Origin: Prorocentrum cordatum
Taxonomy: Eukaryota > Sar > Dinophyceae > Prorocentrales > Prorocentraceae
Direction: 5' to 3'
Assembly (NCBI GenBank): GCA_963575745.1
Contig: CAUYUJ010003002.1
Location: 764,403-828,402, forward strand
DNA length: 64,000 nt
The notes below the pieces were generated by a model that was not told the DNA's origin, did not search any database, and saw nothing but the letters and a program-made list of their open reading frames with translations. Made by a program: the position numbers and the translations under genes. Below are positions 20,885-34,756 of the stretch, piece after piece. Each line of letters opens with the position of its first letter. Positions within the stretch are counted from its first letter, which is position 1.

Positions 20885-23290
20885 AATAGATTCCCCAATC
20901 AATGCTTGTACTGACGGGGTCCTAACTCCTAGCGGGTATTGAAAAATTTGGCACACACTTCCCGGCGATTTTGGTAGCCGGCTGAGTTCCTGGATTCCCC
21001 GTTAGTGGGTCTGGGCCGATTTCGGTGGGTTCTGGGTTCCTGGGTTCCCCGTCAATCTCCTTATCGACCTCTTTTTCGACCCCACGATCGAACTCACATT
21101 CGATCTCATGATCAATCTCACAATTCATCTCACTCAATCGATGTCACCATCGATCTGAGCATCGTTTCCTCTTTTCATCTCACTTAATCGATCTCACCAT
21201 CGATCTCATCCTCGATTTTACGATCGATCCCACTAGCGATATCACGATCGATTGCACTACGGATCTCACTCAATCGACCTAAATATCGCTCTCACTATCG
21301 ATCTCACTGTCGACATCGTCCTCGCTATCGATCTAACAATCGATCCGATGATCGGTCTCAAGATCGTATATACTCACTATTGGTCTCACTAATATCACTA
21401 TCGATCTCACGATTGCTCTCACGATCGATTTTACTATTTAACAACGGAACACCACGGGCTGATTTCGAGCTGCAGTGGATGTCTGATTTTTCGAATATAG
21501 TTCGATTGGCCCTCTTCCCGAGCATAGTTCGGGTATGCATTGTAGTCTAGCCTTATTCTTGAATGCTCCTCCCTGAGATATAATATACGCGTCGCTCTCT
21601 ATAGTTCCTGCTCTGTGCACAAACACTCGCTCTCTCTCTCTCTCTTTTTTTTTTTTTTTGTTTTTTTTGTTTTTTTTTTTAAAAAAACAGTGGATGGTTT
21701 GATGGGATCGATTGAGTGAGATGACAATTGAGATCGATAATGAATCGTGGGGTCGATACAAACATCGACAAAAAGATCGACCGGGAACCCGGGATCCCGG
21801 AACCCACCCAAATCGGTCCGGAACCATTAACCAGAAACCCGGAACACCGGAACCTGGAACCTGGGAGCCCAGCTGGCTACCAAAATCGGCGGGAACCTTT
21901 CGCCAAATCTTTCAATTACACCTGAGAAAACCCAATCAGTGGATGACTTATAAAATAATCATATGGATTTTGAGATCGACTGTGAGATCGATCGTGAATT
22001 CGATGAAGAAGACGATTGTAAGGCCGATCGTGAGACCGATCGTGACATCGATTCAGTGATATCGATTCAGTGATATCGATCGCTCGCTCGTGCGATCCCT
22101 GATGCGATCGCTTGTGAGATCGATCGTGAGATCGATTGTGAGATCGATGGTGAGATCGATAGAGAGGTGGGTAGTAAGATCGATGGTGAGACCGATCGAT
22201 CAGAAAATCGGCCAATAACCTGGGAACCTTGGAACCCCACCGCCCACCGAAATCGGCCCTGAACTATCAACGAATCCAGCTGGCCACCGAAATCGGCCAG
22301 ACACTTTCGCCAAAATCTTTCAATGTCCGCTAGGGCCCCTCCACTGCAAGCACTGATTGGGGAATCGTGAGACATACGGAATGTGTATACATACGTATAT
22401 ATATATGTATGTAGGTATATCTATATACCTTGAGAGATAGAAGGAGTGAGAGAGAGAGAGAAAGGGAAAGAGAGAGAGAGCGAGTGTTTGTGTACGTATC
22501 GGTACATGCACAGAGAAGGAACGATAGAGAACGACGCGTAAATCATATCCAAGGGGGGAGCATAAATAACTAGGCTAGACTACACTGCATACCCGAACTA
22601 GGCTAGGGCGGGAAGAGGGCCGATCGAGCTATATTCGAAACGTTCAGACGTCCACTGCATCCCGAAATCGGCCCGTGGTGTCCCGTGGTTAAATAGTGAG
22701 ATCGATCGTGAGAGCAATCGTGAGATCGATAGTGAGATCGTTAGTGAGATAGTGAGTTCCATCGTGAGACCGATCATCGGATCGAGTGAGTGTTCGATCG
22801 ATAGTGAGGACGATGTCGATATTGAGATCGATAGTGGGACCCGTACTTTGGTCGAGTAGGTGAGATCCGTCGTGCAAGCGATCGTGATATCGGTAATGGG
22901 GTCGATTGTACGATAGAGAATGATATCGATGGTGAGATCGATTGACTGAGATGAATAGTGAGATCGATGGTCAGACCGATGGTTAGATCGGCAACGATAT
23001 CGATTGTGATATCGATTGAGTGAGATGCATAGTGAGATCGATCATGAGATCGATAATAAATTCGACCGTAGGATCGATAAACAAATCGATCAAAAGATCG
23101 ACTGGGAACCCAAGAACCCGGAACCCACCGAAATCGGCCAACCAATAAACGGGAATCCGGGAACCCGGAAGCGGGAACCCGGGAACCCAGCCGGCGTCCA
23201 ACATCGGCGGGAAACTTTCGCCAAATCTTTCAATATCCGCGAGGACCCCTTCAGTGCAAGCTCTGATTGGGGGATCGATCCCACTCCTGC
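20885..23290. repeat. inverted modules of ATCGAT-rich satellite
   Basis: Three blocks rich in GAGATCGATNGTGAGATCGA-like 12-mers lie at about 21060-21440 (CTCAC orientation), 21960-22200 and 22690-23100 (GTGAG orientation). Each is attached to a shared flank containing GGAACCCACCGAAATCGGCC, AAACTTTCGCCAAATCTTTC and GTGCAAGCTCTGATTGGGG. The flank is in one orientation at 20890-21060 and inverted at 21780-21930, 22200-22370 and 23100-23280. AT-rich and GA-rich microsatellites separate the modules. The layout is that of repeated head-to-head insertion or recombination of one element. No gene is seen inside. Confidence 0.75.
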
Positions 23291-23424
23291 GAAAGAGTTT
23301 AGAAATCCACTCATTGGAGTTTTCTCTGGTGTAATATGCCTCACTCTCTCTTTCTCTCTTCCTTTCCCTCGCGAGAGCAAGCTGCAACGCACCATGTGCA
23401 GAATCAAACGAGGACGGCTTCCGA

Positions 23425-23786
23425 TCAAGCACGTCCCGCGATGCATTGGCATGTCCTGGACCCCGGGGCTCTCGAGGGGATCGCCCCGAGTAGTTGCTTG
23501 AGGGTCCAGGGCCGTGCGCGAACGGCGTCGGCTCTAAGGCAAAATCCGATCTCCAGCTCCACGGCGTCGTTGGCGTCACCCGGAAGCAGGAAGCCCCAGC
23601 CAAGCATCAGCTCGGAGCTGCGCTTGAAGCCGTAGCTGATGAACACTTCGTCGCCCTCCGCGTAGTCCCTGGCGGCCACGAGCTCGATGGTGCCTCCTGC
23701 AGAGCTCTCGCGAACAAGGCAACGCTGGGGAGGAATGTCGGGATCATGGTTGCAGAGGTCGACGTACGGCAGCATGGCCGCGCAGC
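23425..23786 (-). CDS. SET methyltransferase exon 7 (catalytic core)
   Basis: Acceptor CGCTGAAG|GCTGCG, phase 1. It reads [15 protein letters not shown], then a C-rich loop, [19 protein letters not shown] and [20 protein letters not shown]. The NH pair binds SAM; the Tyr of ISYG is the usual catalytic Tyr. The frame stays open to a stop at 23425-23427 and the tail ([15 protein letters not shown]...) could be coding or intronic, since an AG|GA donor candidate lies in it. Confidence 0.85.
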
Positions 23787-26700
23787 CTTCAGCGGAGATC
23801 GGCGGAGGAAGGCGAGGACGTGGAGGTGAAGGACAACAACGCGGAGGAACGGGACGAGGCGGACGAGGCGGAGGAGGCGGTGGCGCAGGAGGAGGAGGAG
23901 GAGGAGGAGGAGGAGGAGGCGAAAGAGGTAGCGAAGGAGGCGGGAAAGTGGCGACGGAGGCATTTGAGAAGGACTAGCAGGAGGAGAAGAACAAGGACGG
24001 GGAGAACGCAGAGGCAGCGAAAGAGGTGGGGAAGGACGACGATAAGTAGGAGGACGAGAAGGACGATCTGTGCCAGAAGGACGGGGCGAAGAGGAGGATG
24101 ATGGGGAATCTGTCCTTCGTCCTCATCCTTCTCGTCCTTTCTCCGCCTTCTCCTCCTCCTTTTTGCGGAGGCCTCCAGAAGTCCTCGGAGGTCTCTGGAG
24201 CTCTCTGGAGGGCCATGCACTGTCAACATGCTCAGTAGATTGGTCATCTGCCTCCCCCTCTCCTCCTCCTCCTCCTCCTCCTCCTCCGCCTCCTCCTCCT
24301 CCTCTGCTGCTCCTCCTCCTCCTCCTCCTCCTCCTCCTCCTCCTCTGCACTGCACTGCACTGCACTGGTGTGGCCACGCATGTCAATGCCACGCGAGCCT
24401 AAACTAACATACAACAGAAACGAACTAAGGAGACTTAGAAATGCTCCGAAGAGTCCGAATCCTCAGCGCTGGTCGGCCCGCTCGCTTTGCGACGCGACGC
24501 CTCCAAACGCTGGGCACGGGTCGCCCATGCTTCTGCTATCTCCTGGGTCAGCCCACACCTGGCGAGAAGCTCCAAGCGCCCCCACGAACAACCACCGACC
24601 CCAGCCTGGAGCTCGCCGTCTTGGGCCCCCCGAGAGACGAGACTCGGCGCCCTGCGGGAAACCAGACAAGCCAAGTCTTGTCCAGTGGCTTCCGCAGTGG
24701 GTCCGATTCTCCACCCCGCGTACTGCGGGGCCCAGCCAGGAAACTGCCCATTCGCCGCCCTGTTCCGCTCCTCCTACTCCTACTCCTCCTCTACTCCTCC
24801 GCCCTTCGATTCCTCCCCTCTCCTCCTTCTCTTCCTCTTCCTTCTCCTCCTCCTCCTCCTCCTCCTCCTCCTCCTCCTCCTCCTGGCTCTCCTCTCCTCC
24901 ATCCGCTTGTTCTACTCCCTCCTCCATCGTCAAATCCACCTCTTCCCTCCTACATCGTCCTGTCCATCGTCGTGTTCTCCATCGTCCTGTCCAACTCCTC
25001 CTCCTCCTTCTCCTCCTCCTCCTCCTCCTCCGTGCCTTCTCTGACATCGCCTTGTCCCCTATTGTCCTGTCCTCCTTCCTCCTCATCCTCCTCCTCCTCC
25101 TCCTTCTCCCTCCTCCCTCCCACCTCCTACTTCAACTCCTCCCTCCTTTTTTCTCCTCCTCCTCCTCCTTCTCCTCCTCCTTTACGTTTCACAGACATGG
25201 ATCGGAGATCGTTGCGCTCTGTCCTCCTCCTCCTGCTCCTCCTCTTCCTCCCCTCTTCCATGCCCGAGCGGCAGGAGGAGAGGGCGGCGACAAGGAGGAC
25301 TGAGGGGAACCGTCGCGGGCGGGAGGCCTTCGGCAGCAAGCAGCGGGAACTTCCCCGCGTCAAGGCCGAACACCCGCGACCGGACGGCCCCGAGGCCCCA
25401 GGCGAATGCCTGTCGGGAAGCAAACTCCACGAGGGGCATGAATCTCAGAAATTCGTGACGACCGTCGATGGGGTTATTAGTGTCTGTGCAGTTGTTTCGT
25501 CTTCGACTTACATCGTCGAATTTTCGGTTGAGGTCGGAGGTTTCGGAGTGCTCGCCTTCCCTGCCCCCCCAAGCTTGGCTGCCCCGATACGCAGCACGCA
25601 ACACGTAGCGTGTTGACACGGAGCTCAACACGCAGACTGAACGCATCGGTCTGACGCGATGCGCTCGCCAAAAACGCTGGCCAGCACGCTGAGCCGACAC
25701 GCAGCGTATGGATGCGGACGCTCTGAGCACGGCACGTGCTGCGTGTCAACGCCGGCGCGTCGAGGCAGCCGCGTCTCGGAGTGCTCGCGTGCCCTGCCCC
25801 CCCCAGGCTCTCTGCGGCCGCCTGCCTGGCGCCGAGAGGGCGGGGCGCGTGCCTGGCGCCTCGGAGGTGGGGCAGGGGCGGGGCCCCCGCCTCCCCGAAG
25901 GCACGCGCCCCGGACCTGCTCCTCCGGGAGGCGGGGGGGGGGGCGGAGGAGGACGAGAAGCGAGGAGCGGGGAGGAGGGGGGGAGAAGTGGGAGGATCAG
26001 CAGGGGAAGGAGGAGGAGGAGGAGGAGGTAGACGAGGGGGAGGAGGAGGAGGGGGGGGAGGAGGAGGAGGAGGGGGGGAGGAGGAGGAGGAGGAGGAGGA
26101 GGAGGAGGAGGAGGAGGAGGAGGAGGAGGAGGAGGAAATAAGAGGAGAAATAGGATAAAGAGGAGAAAACAGGAGGAGGAGGAGGAGGTGGAGGAGGAGG
26201 AGGCGGAGGAGGAGGAGGAGTAGGAGGAGGCATAAGCATCATCATGATTCTCCTCCTCCTCCTCCTCCTCCTCCTCCTACTCCTACTACTCCGTCGTCGT
26301 CGACATCGTCCTCCGCCCCATCCTAGTCCACTTCCTTCCTGCTCCTGCTCTTCCTCCTCTTCCTTCTCGTCGTCGTCGTCGTCGACATCACCATTACTGT
26401 CGTCCTCCTACATTTCGCCCCCACCGTCGTCATGGCAAATGGTGCGTTTATTTGTAACCCTCCACCTCCTCCTCCTCGTCCTCCTCCTCCTCCTCCTTCT
26501 CGTGGTCTTCCTCGTCGTTCTCCCACTTTTCGTCCTGACCTTGCCCTTCTTGTCCTCCACCTGTCCTCCATTTGTCCTTCCTATCTTTTCTCACCGTTCC
26601 TCCGTCTTCTTCCTTCTGTCCTTGTCAGTTGTCCTCCTCTCCCTCCTGGTCCTCGTTCTCGTCCTCGTCATCGTCCTCTTCCTCCCCCTCCTCCTCCTCC

Positions 26701-29700
26701 TCCTCCTCTTCCTCCTCCTGCTCCTCCTCCTCCTCCTCCTGCCTCTCCTCCTCCTCGTCCTCCTCCTCCTCCTCCTCGCCCGCCTCCCCTGTCCGCCTCA
26801 TCCCACTTCATCGCTCCCCACCTTGCCATTTTCTCCTCGTCCTCCTCCACTCGCCCCCTTCTTCCTCCTCCTGGTGGTGGGAGGCAGCAGGTATCAAATT
26901 TGCGGTGCCCAGGGGCGCTTCGTTAGTTAGGGGCGGCCCTGCAAAACGACAAAGGCTCGCTCTGCGTGTCATCGGCCTCCTCCACCTCGTCCTCCTCTTT
27001 CTTCGTTTCCCGATCTCTTCTCCCTCCGCCAATATCCTCCTCCTGATCTGCTCCCTCGGGGGAGGAGGTGGGGAGGAGGAGGCGGAGCTGGAGGCCAGGG
27101 CCTCTCGTGTGAGCCCCCAGAGCCACTGTGGCACGAGACACTTCGGCGGGGCACCTGCTGGCAGGCCGGCTTCTTGTGCGACGCGCCTGCTGCGTATGCG
27201 CCATCCCGGGGCCCAGGGCGGCCCCGGGAGCCCCGGCGCCCAGGCCCCGGGGCTGGTATTTTTCGCCCCGGATGCATTCTTGATGGTCCCAGGGCCAGGA
27301 AGACGGGCCCCGTGGGCGAACAAAAATGCCCCGCTCGAGCAGACAAACGTTGCCGGAGAGTCTGGAGACGTGTGCACCATTCTGGGGCCCGGGGCGGCCC
27401 GGGCCTGGAGCGGTGGTCGCAGAGAGGCCTCCCAGATGGGGTCGGGGGATCGCGCCGCATCGGCGATGCATCGGCGACGCATCGGCGACGCCAGCGATGC
27501 ATCAGCGACGTCGGCGTGGAGAAACTCGGGCTCCACATCGAGGCGCATCGCCGATGCATCGGCGATGCGGCGCGATCCTTCGAACCCGTGATGGCTGTTG
27601 TCATGGACTCCTCAACGCGGGCAGTTCAAAATGCGTGCTGCTAGCACGGCCGCCTGTGGGGTCTCAGAGGCAAGTGACTGCGTAGGTGGGGAAGCGCTGC
27701 TGCAAACCCTTCTCTCCCGCCAGTGCCAAACTGTGTGCGCAATCGTCTTGCCAGGAACTGAATCTGGACCGATCTTTCCGTGATGCTCGAAGCAGCGTCG
27801 GGAGGCCCAGAGGTGACGCACAGGCGCCCCCTGCGGGTCTTGCGGGGCTGGGCGCCTCGGCGTCCACCGCCAGGGCGCGGCCGAAGGTCGCCGACAGCGC
27901 GCGGTGCGCCGCCAGCGCCTCCGCGCGCATGCCCCGCGCGCGCGCCGCGTAGTTGCTGCCCTCGAGCTCGTCCAGCTCCTGGCGCCCATGTTCTTTTGCC
28001 CAGCCCTCCTGCGTTTGGGCTCTGGTTCTGAATGGAGCGCCGCGGTCTCCACTCCTGCTCCTGCCTCCCCCTGCCTCCCTCCTCCTCGCCCCTCCTGCCT
28101 GCCCGCGCCACACTGGAAACGAGGGCGCTTGGGGGCGACCTTGCGCGGGCACCTTGCGCGCCACTGCCAGTGAAGACGAGACCCCGTGGCTCTGCGTCGC
28201 TCAAGCGTTCCGTCGATTACCGCGCCAGCATCGCCCTAGCGCCCAAACTCCGCGCCGTGAGTTCTGAACGCGCCCCGCTGTGAGCCAATCTCCACACCGC
28301 CGTTGCCGCGCTTTCGGGCCCCAAGCTCTTCGGCGGCCGCTCGGGACGCTCCGGGCCCCCTTCAGGACGCCCTCGGCGAGGCGCAGCTGGTGGAAGGCAC
28401 CCCGACCGGAGCAAAGCGGCCGAGGAGCGACGGAGACGTCCGAAGCCCTCTCGAACCTCGACGCCCGCCCGCTCCTCCCTCCGCCACCGACGCCGCCCCC
28501 CTGACTACCTACCAGACCACCCCAACCGTACCCGAAGACCCGAATTTCGGGTGGGGGGGGGGGGTATGGGTTCCATACGTGTTTTCTCGATGTTCCCCGA
28601 CCCCCCCCCCCCAACTGGAAATGGATGGCAAATGGAGGCCTTCGGGTTGGGTTGGGGTGGTTTGGTAGGTGGTGCTTCCCCCCTCCCGAGAGCCCGGCGC
28701 TGCCCTGTTTTCAGCAGCGGGCGGCCTCGCCCAACGTCGGGCCCCGGGACTTTCGCGGATCGACCCGGCTCGGCAGATGACGCAGAGGGATAGAGGGTCC
28801 CGGGCTCTGGCGTCATGGTTGCGTTGTTCCCCATCTCCAAAGAAGGGGTTCTCGTTATTACTTGTACGCCTCCTACTCCTTCTCCCTCTTCTCCTCCCCT
28901 CTCCTCCTCATACCCAGACTTACTCATACACAGACTGACTCACACTCAGACTTACTCAGACACAGACTTACTCAGACTTTCGCGACGTCCGATCGCAGGG
29001 CCCGCCGCACGCGCTCGACTGGCAGTCGTTGGCGGCGCGCACAGGGGGGTAGGGAGGAGGGGGGAAAGCTTCCTGGAAGGGGGCTGCTTCTCAGAAGGCG
29101 CCGGCCGTACATCTGTAGACAAGGCCCGCGCCTCCTGAGAAGCCGGGGTGCTTTCTGAGAAGCCTGCCCCCCTTCCCCCTAACCCCCCTCTGCGTGCGGC
29201 CGAGCCAATCGGCCTGCTCCGTCCAGAACAGCGGCGAGCCGAAGGCGGCCGGCACCGCGGCCGCGTAGGCCGCCAGCGCCAGCGGCGCGCCCGCGGCCGA
29301 CGGGGAGGCGCCTCGCAGCGCCGCCGAGGGCTGCCGAGGGCCGCGGATGCCCAGGGCTCCGATCGATCTCGGCCTCGGCGCCCGGGGGGCGCTTCCCTGA
29401 GAAATCTCGGGAGTTCTCGTTGGTTCCTGAGTCCTCAATGGTTCCCGGATGCTCCGGGGAGCTTTCTCGGTTTCGGCGTCCGGGGGCTGGTTCCCTGGAA
29501 GATCTCGGGAGATCTCGTCGGTCCCTGGATGCTCCGAGGATCTTCCTCGGTTTCGGCGTCCGGGGCCCGTTCTCCCCCGAAGTTTTCGGGGGTTCTCGTT
29601 GGTCCCTGGATGCTGTGACGATCTCCCTCGGGCTGGTCCCCAGAAGTGTTCGGAAGTTCTCGTCGGTCCCTGGATGCTCCGAAAATCTTCTTCTGTTTCG

Positions 29701-30562
29701 GCGTTGGGGGCCAGTCTTGCGCGGGGTTCCTTCATCCTGGCGTGCCACACTTCATCCCGGCGCGCCACTACTACGCCTTCCCCCACGACTCGCTACACCA
29801 CGGCCCCCACGACGGACTCCATGCCCCCCCAGCCACACCCCGTGTGGCCGCATGCCCCCAGAGGGAGCCAGTGGGGGTCAGACCCGGGGAAGCGGCCGTA
29901 CGTCGGGGCCGGTGGCCAGGCCGAAGCTGGCGCCGCCGCCTGCGGCGGGCTCACCCCGAGTGGCCCCATACCCTGAGGAGGGAACCCGCGGCGGGCATAC
30001 TTGGGAAAACGGCCACAGGGACAGCGGGGGCCACTCCGTGGGGCCCCTCCCAAGAGGGGGGGGGGCTCCAGGGGTCCCTGGGAAGGACCCGGGCCCCCTC
30101 CGGAGGGCCCGCCTCTTCATCCCGCGAGCACTGCTTCGACAGTCCTATGGGGGACCCTGTGTCCCGGCCCCCCCCCCCTTGGGGCCGAAATCGGCCAACC
30201 GAGCCCTTCTCACTGGCCTTTTCGGGCGGAGGCCCTGGCGCGTCGCGCCGCGCCGTGCTAGCACGCTCCGCTGCCGCCGCCGCCGCCGTGCCTCCGCCCT
30301 CGCCGCCGCGGTGCTCCCCTCCCGTGTGAAGGCTCTCTCTGCGCCCCCACACTCGTCCTCGTCCTCCCCGTGTTGCCACCTCACCCTCGCCCTCCTCCTC
30401 TCCTCTCCTCTCCTCTCCTTTCCTCTCCTCTCCCCCTCCTCGCCCGCCTCCGCTTCGTCCCCCTCTCCTCCGGTCATTATCATTACTCTTCTTCTCCATA
30501 TTATCATTATGTTTTTCTGATTCTTTTTTTTTTTCTTTTTTTTCCTCCTCTTCCTTCCTTTC

Positions 30563-30603
<41 letters not shown>

Positions 30604-33034
30604 GTCCTCGTCCTTCTCCTCGTCCTTTTCCTTTTGCTCCTCCTCCTCCTCCTCCTCCTACTCCTTCCCCTCCTCCTCGTCCGCCCCTCCCCTCCCCTCC
30701 TCTCTTCCTCTCCCCTCCCATTTGCCGTATGTTGTCAGGGCGCGAGCAAGTTTGGGCTGGGGGTCGCCGACTGAGGGGGAACGTTTTGGGGAGAGCCGGG
30801 ATTCGAGGACTCGAGCGGGCAACGACCCGCCCTCCACCCGAAAGGTCCTTGCGGATTTGGGCAACGAATGCGCGCGACGCGAAGGCGAACGCCACATTGT
30901 GAAAACCCGCCCTCCATGCGCGAAGGTCTTTTTCTACCGTTGATGACGGAAGTGCGCGGCGCCCAGGCGCGAACTACATTCTAAAAACGACGTCCTCAAA
31001 CTGTGACGTTCTTGCATACATTTGCAACGAAGGTGCGCGGCGCTGAAGCGAACACTCTATTTTGAGAACGTGCCGCCCTCCATCCGTGAATCCCTGGCGA
31101 GCATTTAAAAACGAATGTGCGCGGCGCGAAAGCGAGGGCCACGCTTTTGCGCAAATATTCTGGCTTTAGGACCCCGCACGAGAATCTACTTATGTGGTCC
31201 CTCGCTTCCTCCTCGTCGCCTTGGCGGGGCGCGTCCTCCCGCCCCCTGATGCGCCTCGTCTACCTCGTCCTCTTCGCCCTCCGTCTCCTCCTCCCCCTCG
31301 TCCTCCCCTGTTTCCTCCTCCTCGTTTTCGTCCTGCTCCTCCTCCTCCTCCTCCTCCTCCTCCTCCTCCTCCTCCTCCTCCTCGCCATCCTCGTCATTGT
31401 CCCCGTCTTCTCCTCCTCCTCCTCCTCCTCCTCCTCCTGCTTGTTCCCCCCATGCACCGCCCATGCCTAGTGGCCGGGGCAAGTCGGTGTTCCTCGGCGC
31501 CGTCGCCGCCAAGGCCGGCATGGGCGCCTTCTCCGATGGCGGAATCGCGAAGCCGTCGGGGCGGCCCCGCAGGCGAGGCCGTTGGGGCAACCCCGCGAGC
31601 CGCTGGGGCGCGGGAGCCAGCCGTTTGGACAACCCCGCAGGTTTCGAGCTAATCGCGGCCGCGCTCAGGCGGGGGGCAGCTTGAAATCCAGCTCTGCCGC
31701 GAGCTGGTCCGCCTCAGCCCTGGAGTCCACCGATCTCTTGTCGAACTCCTCGAGCGCCTTCCGCGGGGGCGCTGGCCGCCCGCGCTCCACGAACTCTCGC
31801 GCGGGCGGCCGCAATATCAGCATGTTCCGCATGCGAGTGGCGCGGGAAACCATGACGTAGAGGTGCAGCCACCACTGCTCGCCCGACATGCCCGTGCGAC
31901 AGGCGTCCTCATCCCTGGCGCAGTCGTTGGTGAGTCTGACCCTGCGACAGTGCGGAAGTCAGGTAGGACGCGTGCGTCAGGGTGAGTCCTGAACGGCGCA
32001 CGACACGCGGCCCCGAGCTCTGCCAGCTGAGCTCCTGCGCGCTGGGCCCGAACATGAGCAAGCTCCTGGTCCGTGCCTCGGCCTCGCCGTCGTCGTCCTC
32101 GCCCAAGACATCCACATGCTTCAGGCCTGGTGAGCCCGAACGTGGCCCGAACGGATTCGAATGTGGAGGCGGGGGCCCCATAAGGAGGAATTCCCGCTGG
32201 AAGCAGCTTCGTGTTGTACTCATAAACGAGGCTCTCGCTCGAGACTTTTTCAAGATTCAAGCTTGAAGAGGCCAACCGTGACGACGGTTACGGGTTTCTG
32301 ATGGCCCCGCTCGGATTCGAACGTGGAGGTGCGAGCCCCATGGGGACGGGATCCTGCCTGAGAGTGCCTCGCGAATCATTCACAGACGAAGATCCCGCTC
32401 GAGATTTCCCCCGTAGTCAAGCCACAGGAACCCCAAAGTGACGACCCTTCCAGGTGATTCGAACATACGTGCGGGCCCCGCAGGGAGGGAGCTCCCGCTC
32501 GAGACATTCTCGTGATTCAGTCACCGAAGAAGCTCCCGCCCAAGACTTCTTCCAAAAACGAAGCCAGCGCTACCCAACAATGACGACAGTTACAAAGTTT
32601 CGATGACCCACCTCGGATTCGAACATGGATGTGGGGGGCCCATGGGGAGGGGATTCCCGCTTGAGACTTCCCCGCAACTCACTCACAAACGAGGCTCTCG
32701 CTCGAGACATCCGCTAGATTCTGGCCTGGAAAACCAAACAACTAAGGACGCTTAGAAGCTTCGGACGACCGGCCTCGGATTCGAACATGCAGCGCGGGCC
32801 TCATAGGGAGGACCTCCCGCTTGAGACTTTCTCGCGGTTCACTCACAGACGAGGCGCCCTTGCGGTAAATGATCATGGTGGGGCGGTAACGGTGGTGACG
32901 ATGGTAGTGTGCGGTGGTGATGATGGCGACGATGGGGATGATGATGATGGCCGATGGTCATGATGGGGCTCTGACGTGACGATGGGTGAATTAGTGATGA
33001 GTGGTTGTGAGCGAGTCGGTGGGGGAGTCGGTGA

Positions 33035-33103
<69 letters not shown>

Positions 33104-34637
33104 TTGGTCGGTGGTCTTGATGGGATGGTGGTAGTCATGTCGGTGGTGGCGGCTGTTGCTGTTGATGTTGATGTTGGTGATGGTGATTGTGTGATTGGGT
33201 GACACATGGTGATGGTAATGGTGATGATTGTGGTGCTTGTGATCGTGCAGGTGATGTGGATGTAGGTGGGTTCCTGCTCCTCTGCGGGGTGTCCAGACAA
33301 AACAAGGACCCCACTTAGGGGACAGGGACGAGGATGACAAAGGGGTGGGTCGTGGTTATGCTGGAGAGGAGGAAGGAGGGGGTGACGTGTGAGGTTCCTG
33401 CGTGGGGTGTGTGCAGAGAAATGAAACCCAATTCGGATGTCGGGAAAACGACCCTTCACTGGTGACGCTCTTCCGAACTTGCACAACGAATGTGCGCGGC
33501 ACTAAAGCGATAACCCCATTCTGAAAACGTACCGCCCTCCATCCGTGAAGCTCTTGCCCACTTTCAACACGAATGTGCGCGGCGCGAAAGCGACAACCAC
33601 ATTTTGAAAACTACCCGTCCTCCATTTTGAAAGCGACCCGCCGTCCATCAGTGAAACTGTTGCACATTTCCCAGCTTCAGGATCATAGATCGCAAAGACG
33701 TTGCTAGCGAAACGCCTGGTAACCCCTACGGACGAGTCTCGGGGTGCGACAGGGAGGAAATACATTTTTCACGGGGACGCAAGGATGGATAAGGGAGGAT
33801 CATGGGCGAGACGACGGGGGATGGAGAAGGGATGGCCGGGGGCGGCCAATAGAAGGGGCTCGCAACTCATGGCCCGAGGCATGTGCGGCCAACATTAGGT
33901 CGGGCATGTCTGCCTACTTGCGAATTTGTCCAAACATTGTCCAAACATGCCCCTACATTATCCTGGCGAAGGACCGAACCATATGAAGTTGTGAATACCG
34001 CAATTGTGAATATTTTCTTCGGTGGAGCTCCCTATGGGGCCGCGAAGGGCTGCAATGGGTGGGGGGAACGCATGCGGGCGGCGGTAGCACTGGGACCTTC
34101 GGTGGAGCTCCATATGGGGCCACGAAGCGCTGTACCGGGTGGGGAGGGACGCATGCGGACGGAGACACTGGGATTTTCGGTGGAGCTCCACGAGGGGAGA
34201 CGGAGCGCTGTACTGGGGGGGGGGGAGCGCATGCGGGCGGTAGCACTGGGGCCGTCGGTGGAGCTCCCTATGGGGCCACAAAGCGCTGTACTAGGTGGGA
34301 GGGGGGGGGACGCATGCAGGCAGCAGCACTGGGGACGTCGGTGGAGTTCCCTATGGGACCACGAAGCGCTATACTGGGTTGGGGGGGCACACGCGGGCGG
34401 TAACACTGAGGCCGTCGGTGGAACCCCGTATGGGGCCACGAAGCGCTGTACTGGGTGGGGGGGGCGCATGCGGGCGGTGGCACTGGGGCCGTCGGTGGAG
34501 TTCCCTATGGGGCCACGAAACGATGTACTGGGTGGGGTGGGGGGGGGGGCACATGCGGGCGGTAGCACCAGGACCTTCGGTGGAACTCCGTATGGGGCCA
34601 CGAAGCGTGTGAGAAGTGTGCTGAAACGGGTGATGAC

Positions 34638-34716
<79 letters not shown>

Positions 34717-34717
34717 T

Positions 34718-34756
<39 letters not shown>

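Noticed and set aside
32150-32870. tRNA genes at the GTTCGAATCC motifs
   Set aside because: No acceptor stem, anticodon arm or A box could be placed around any of the five motifs.
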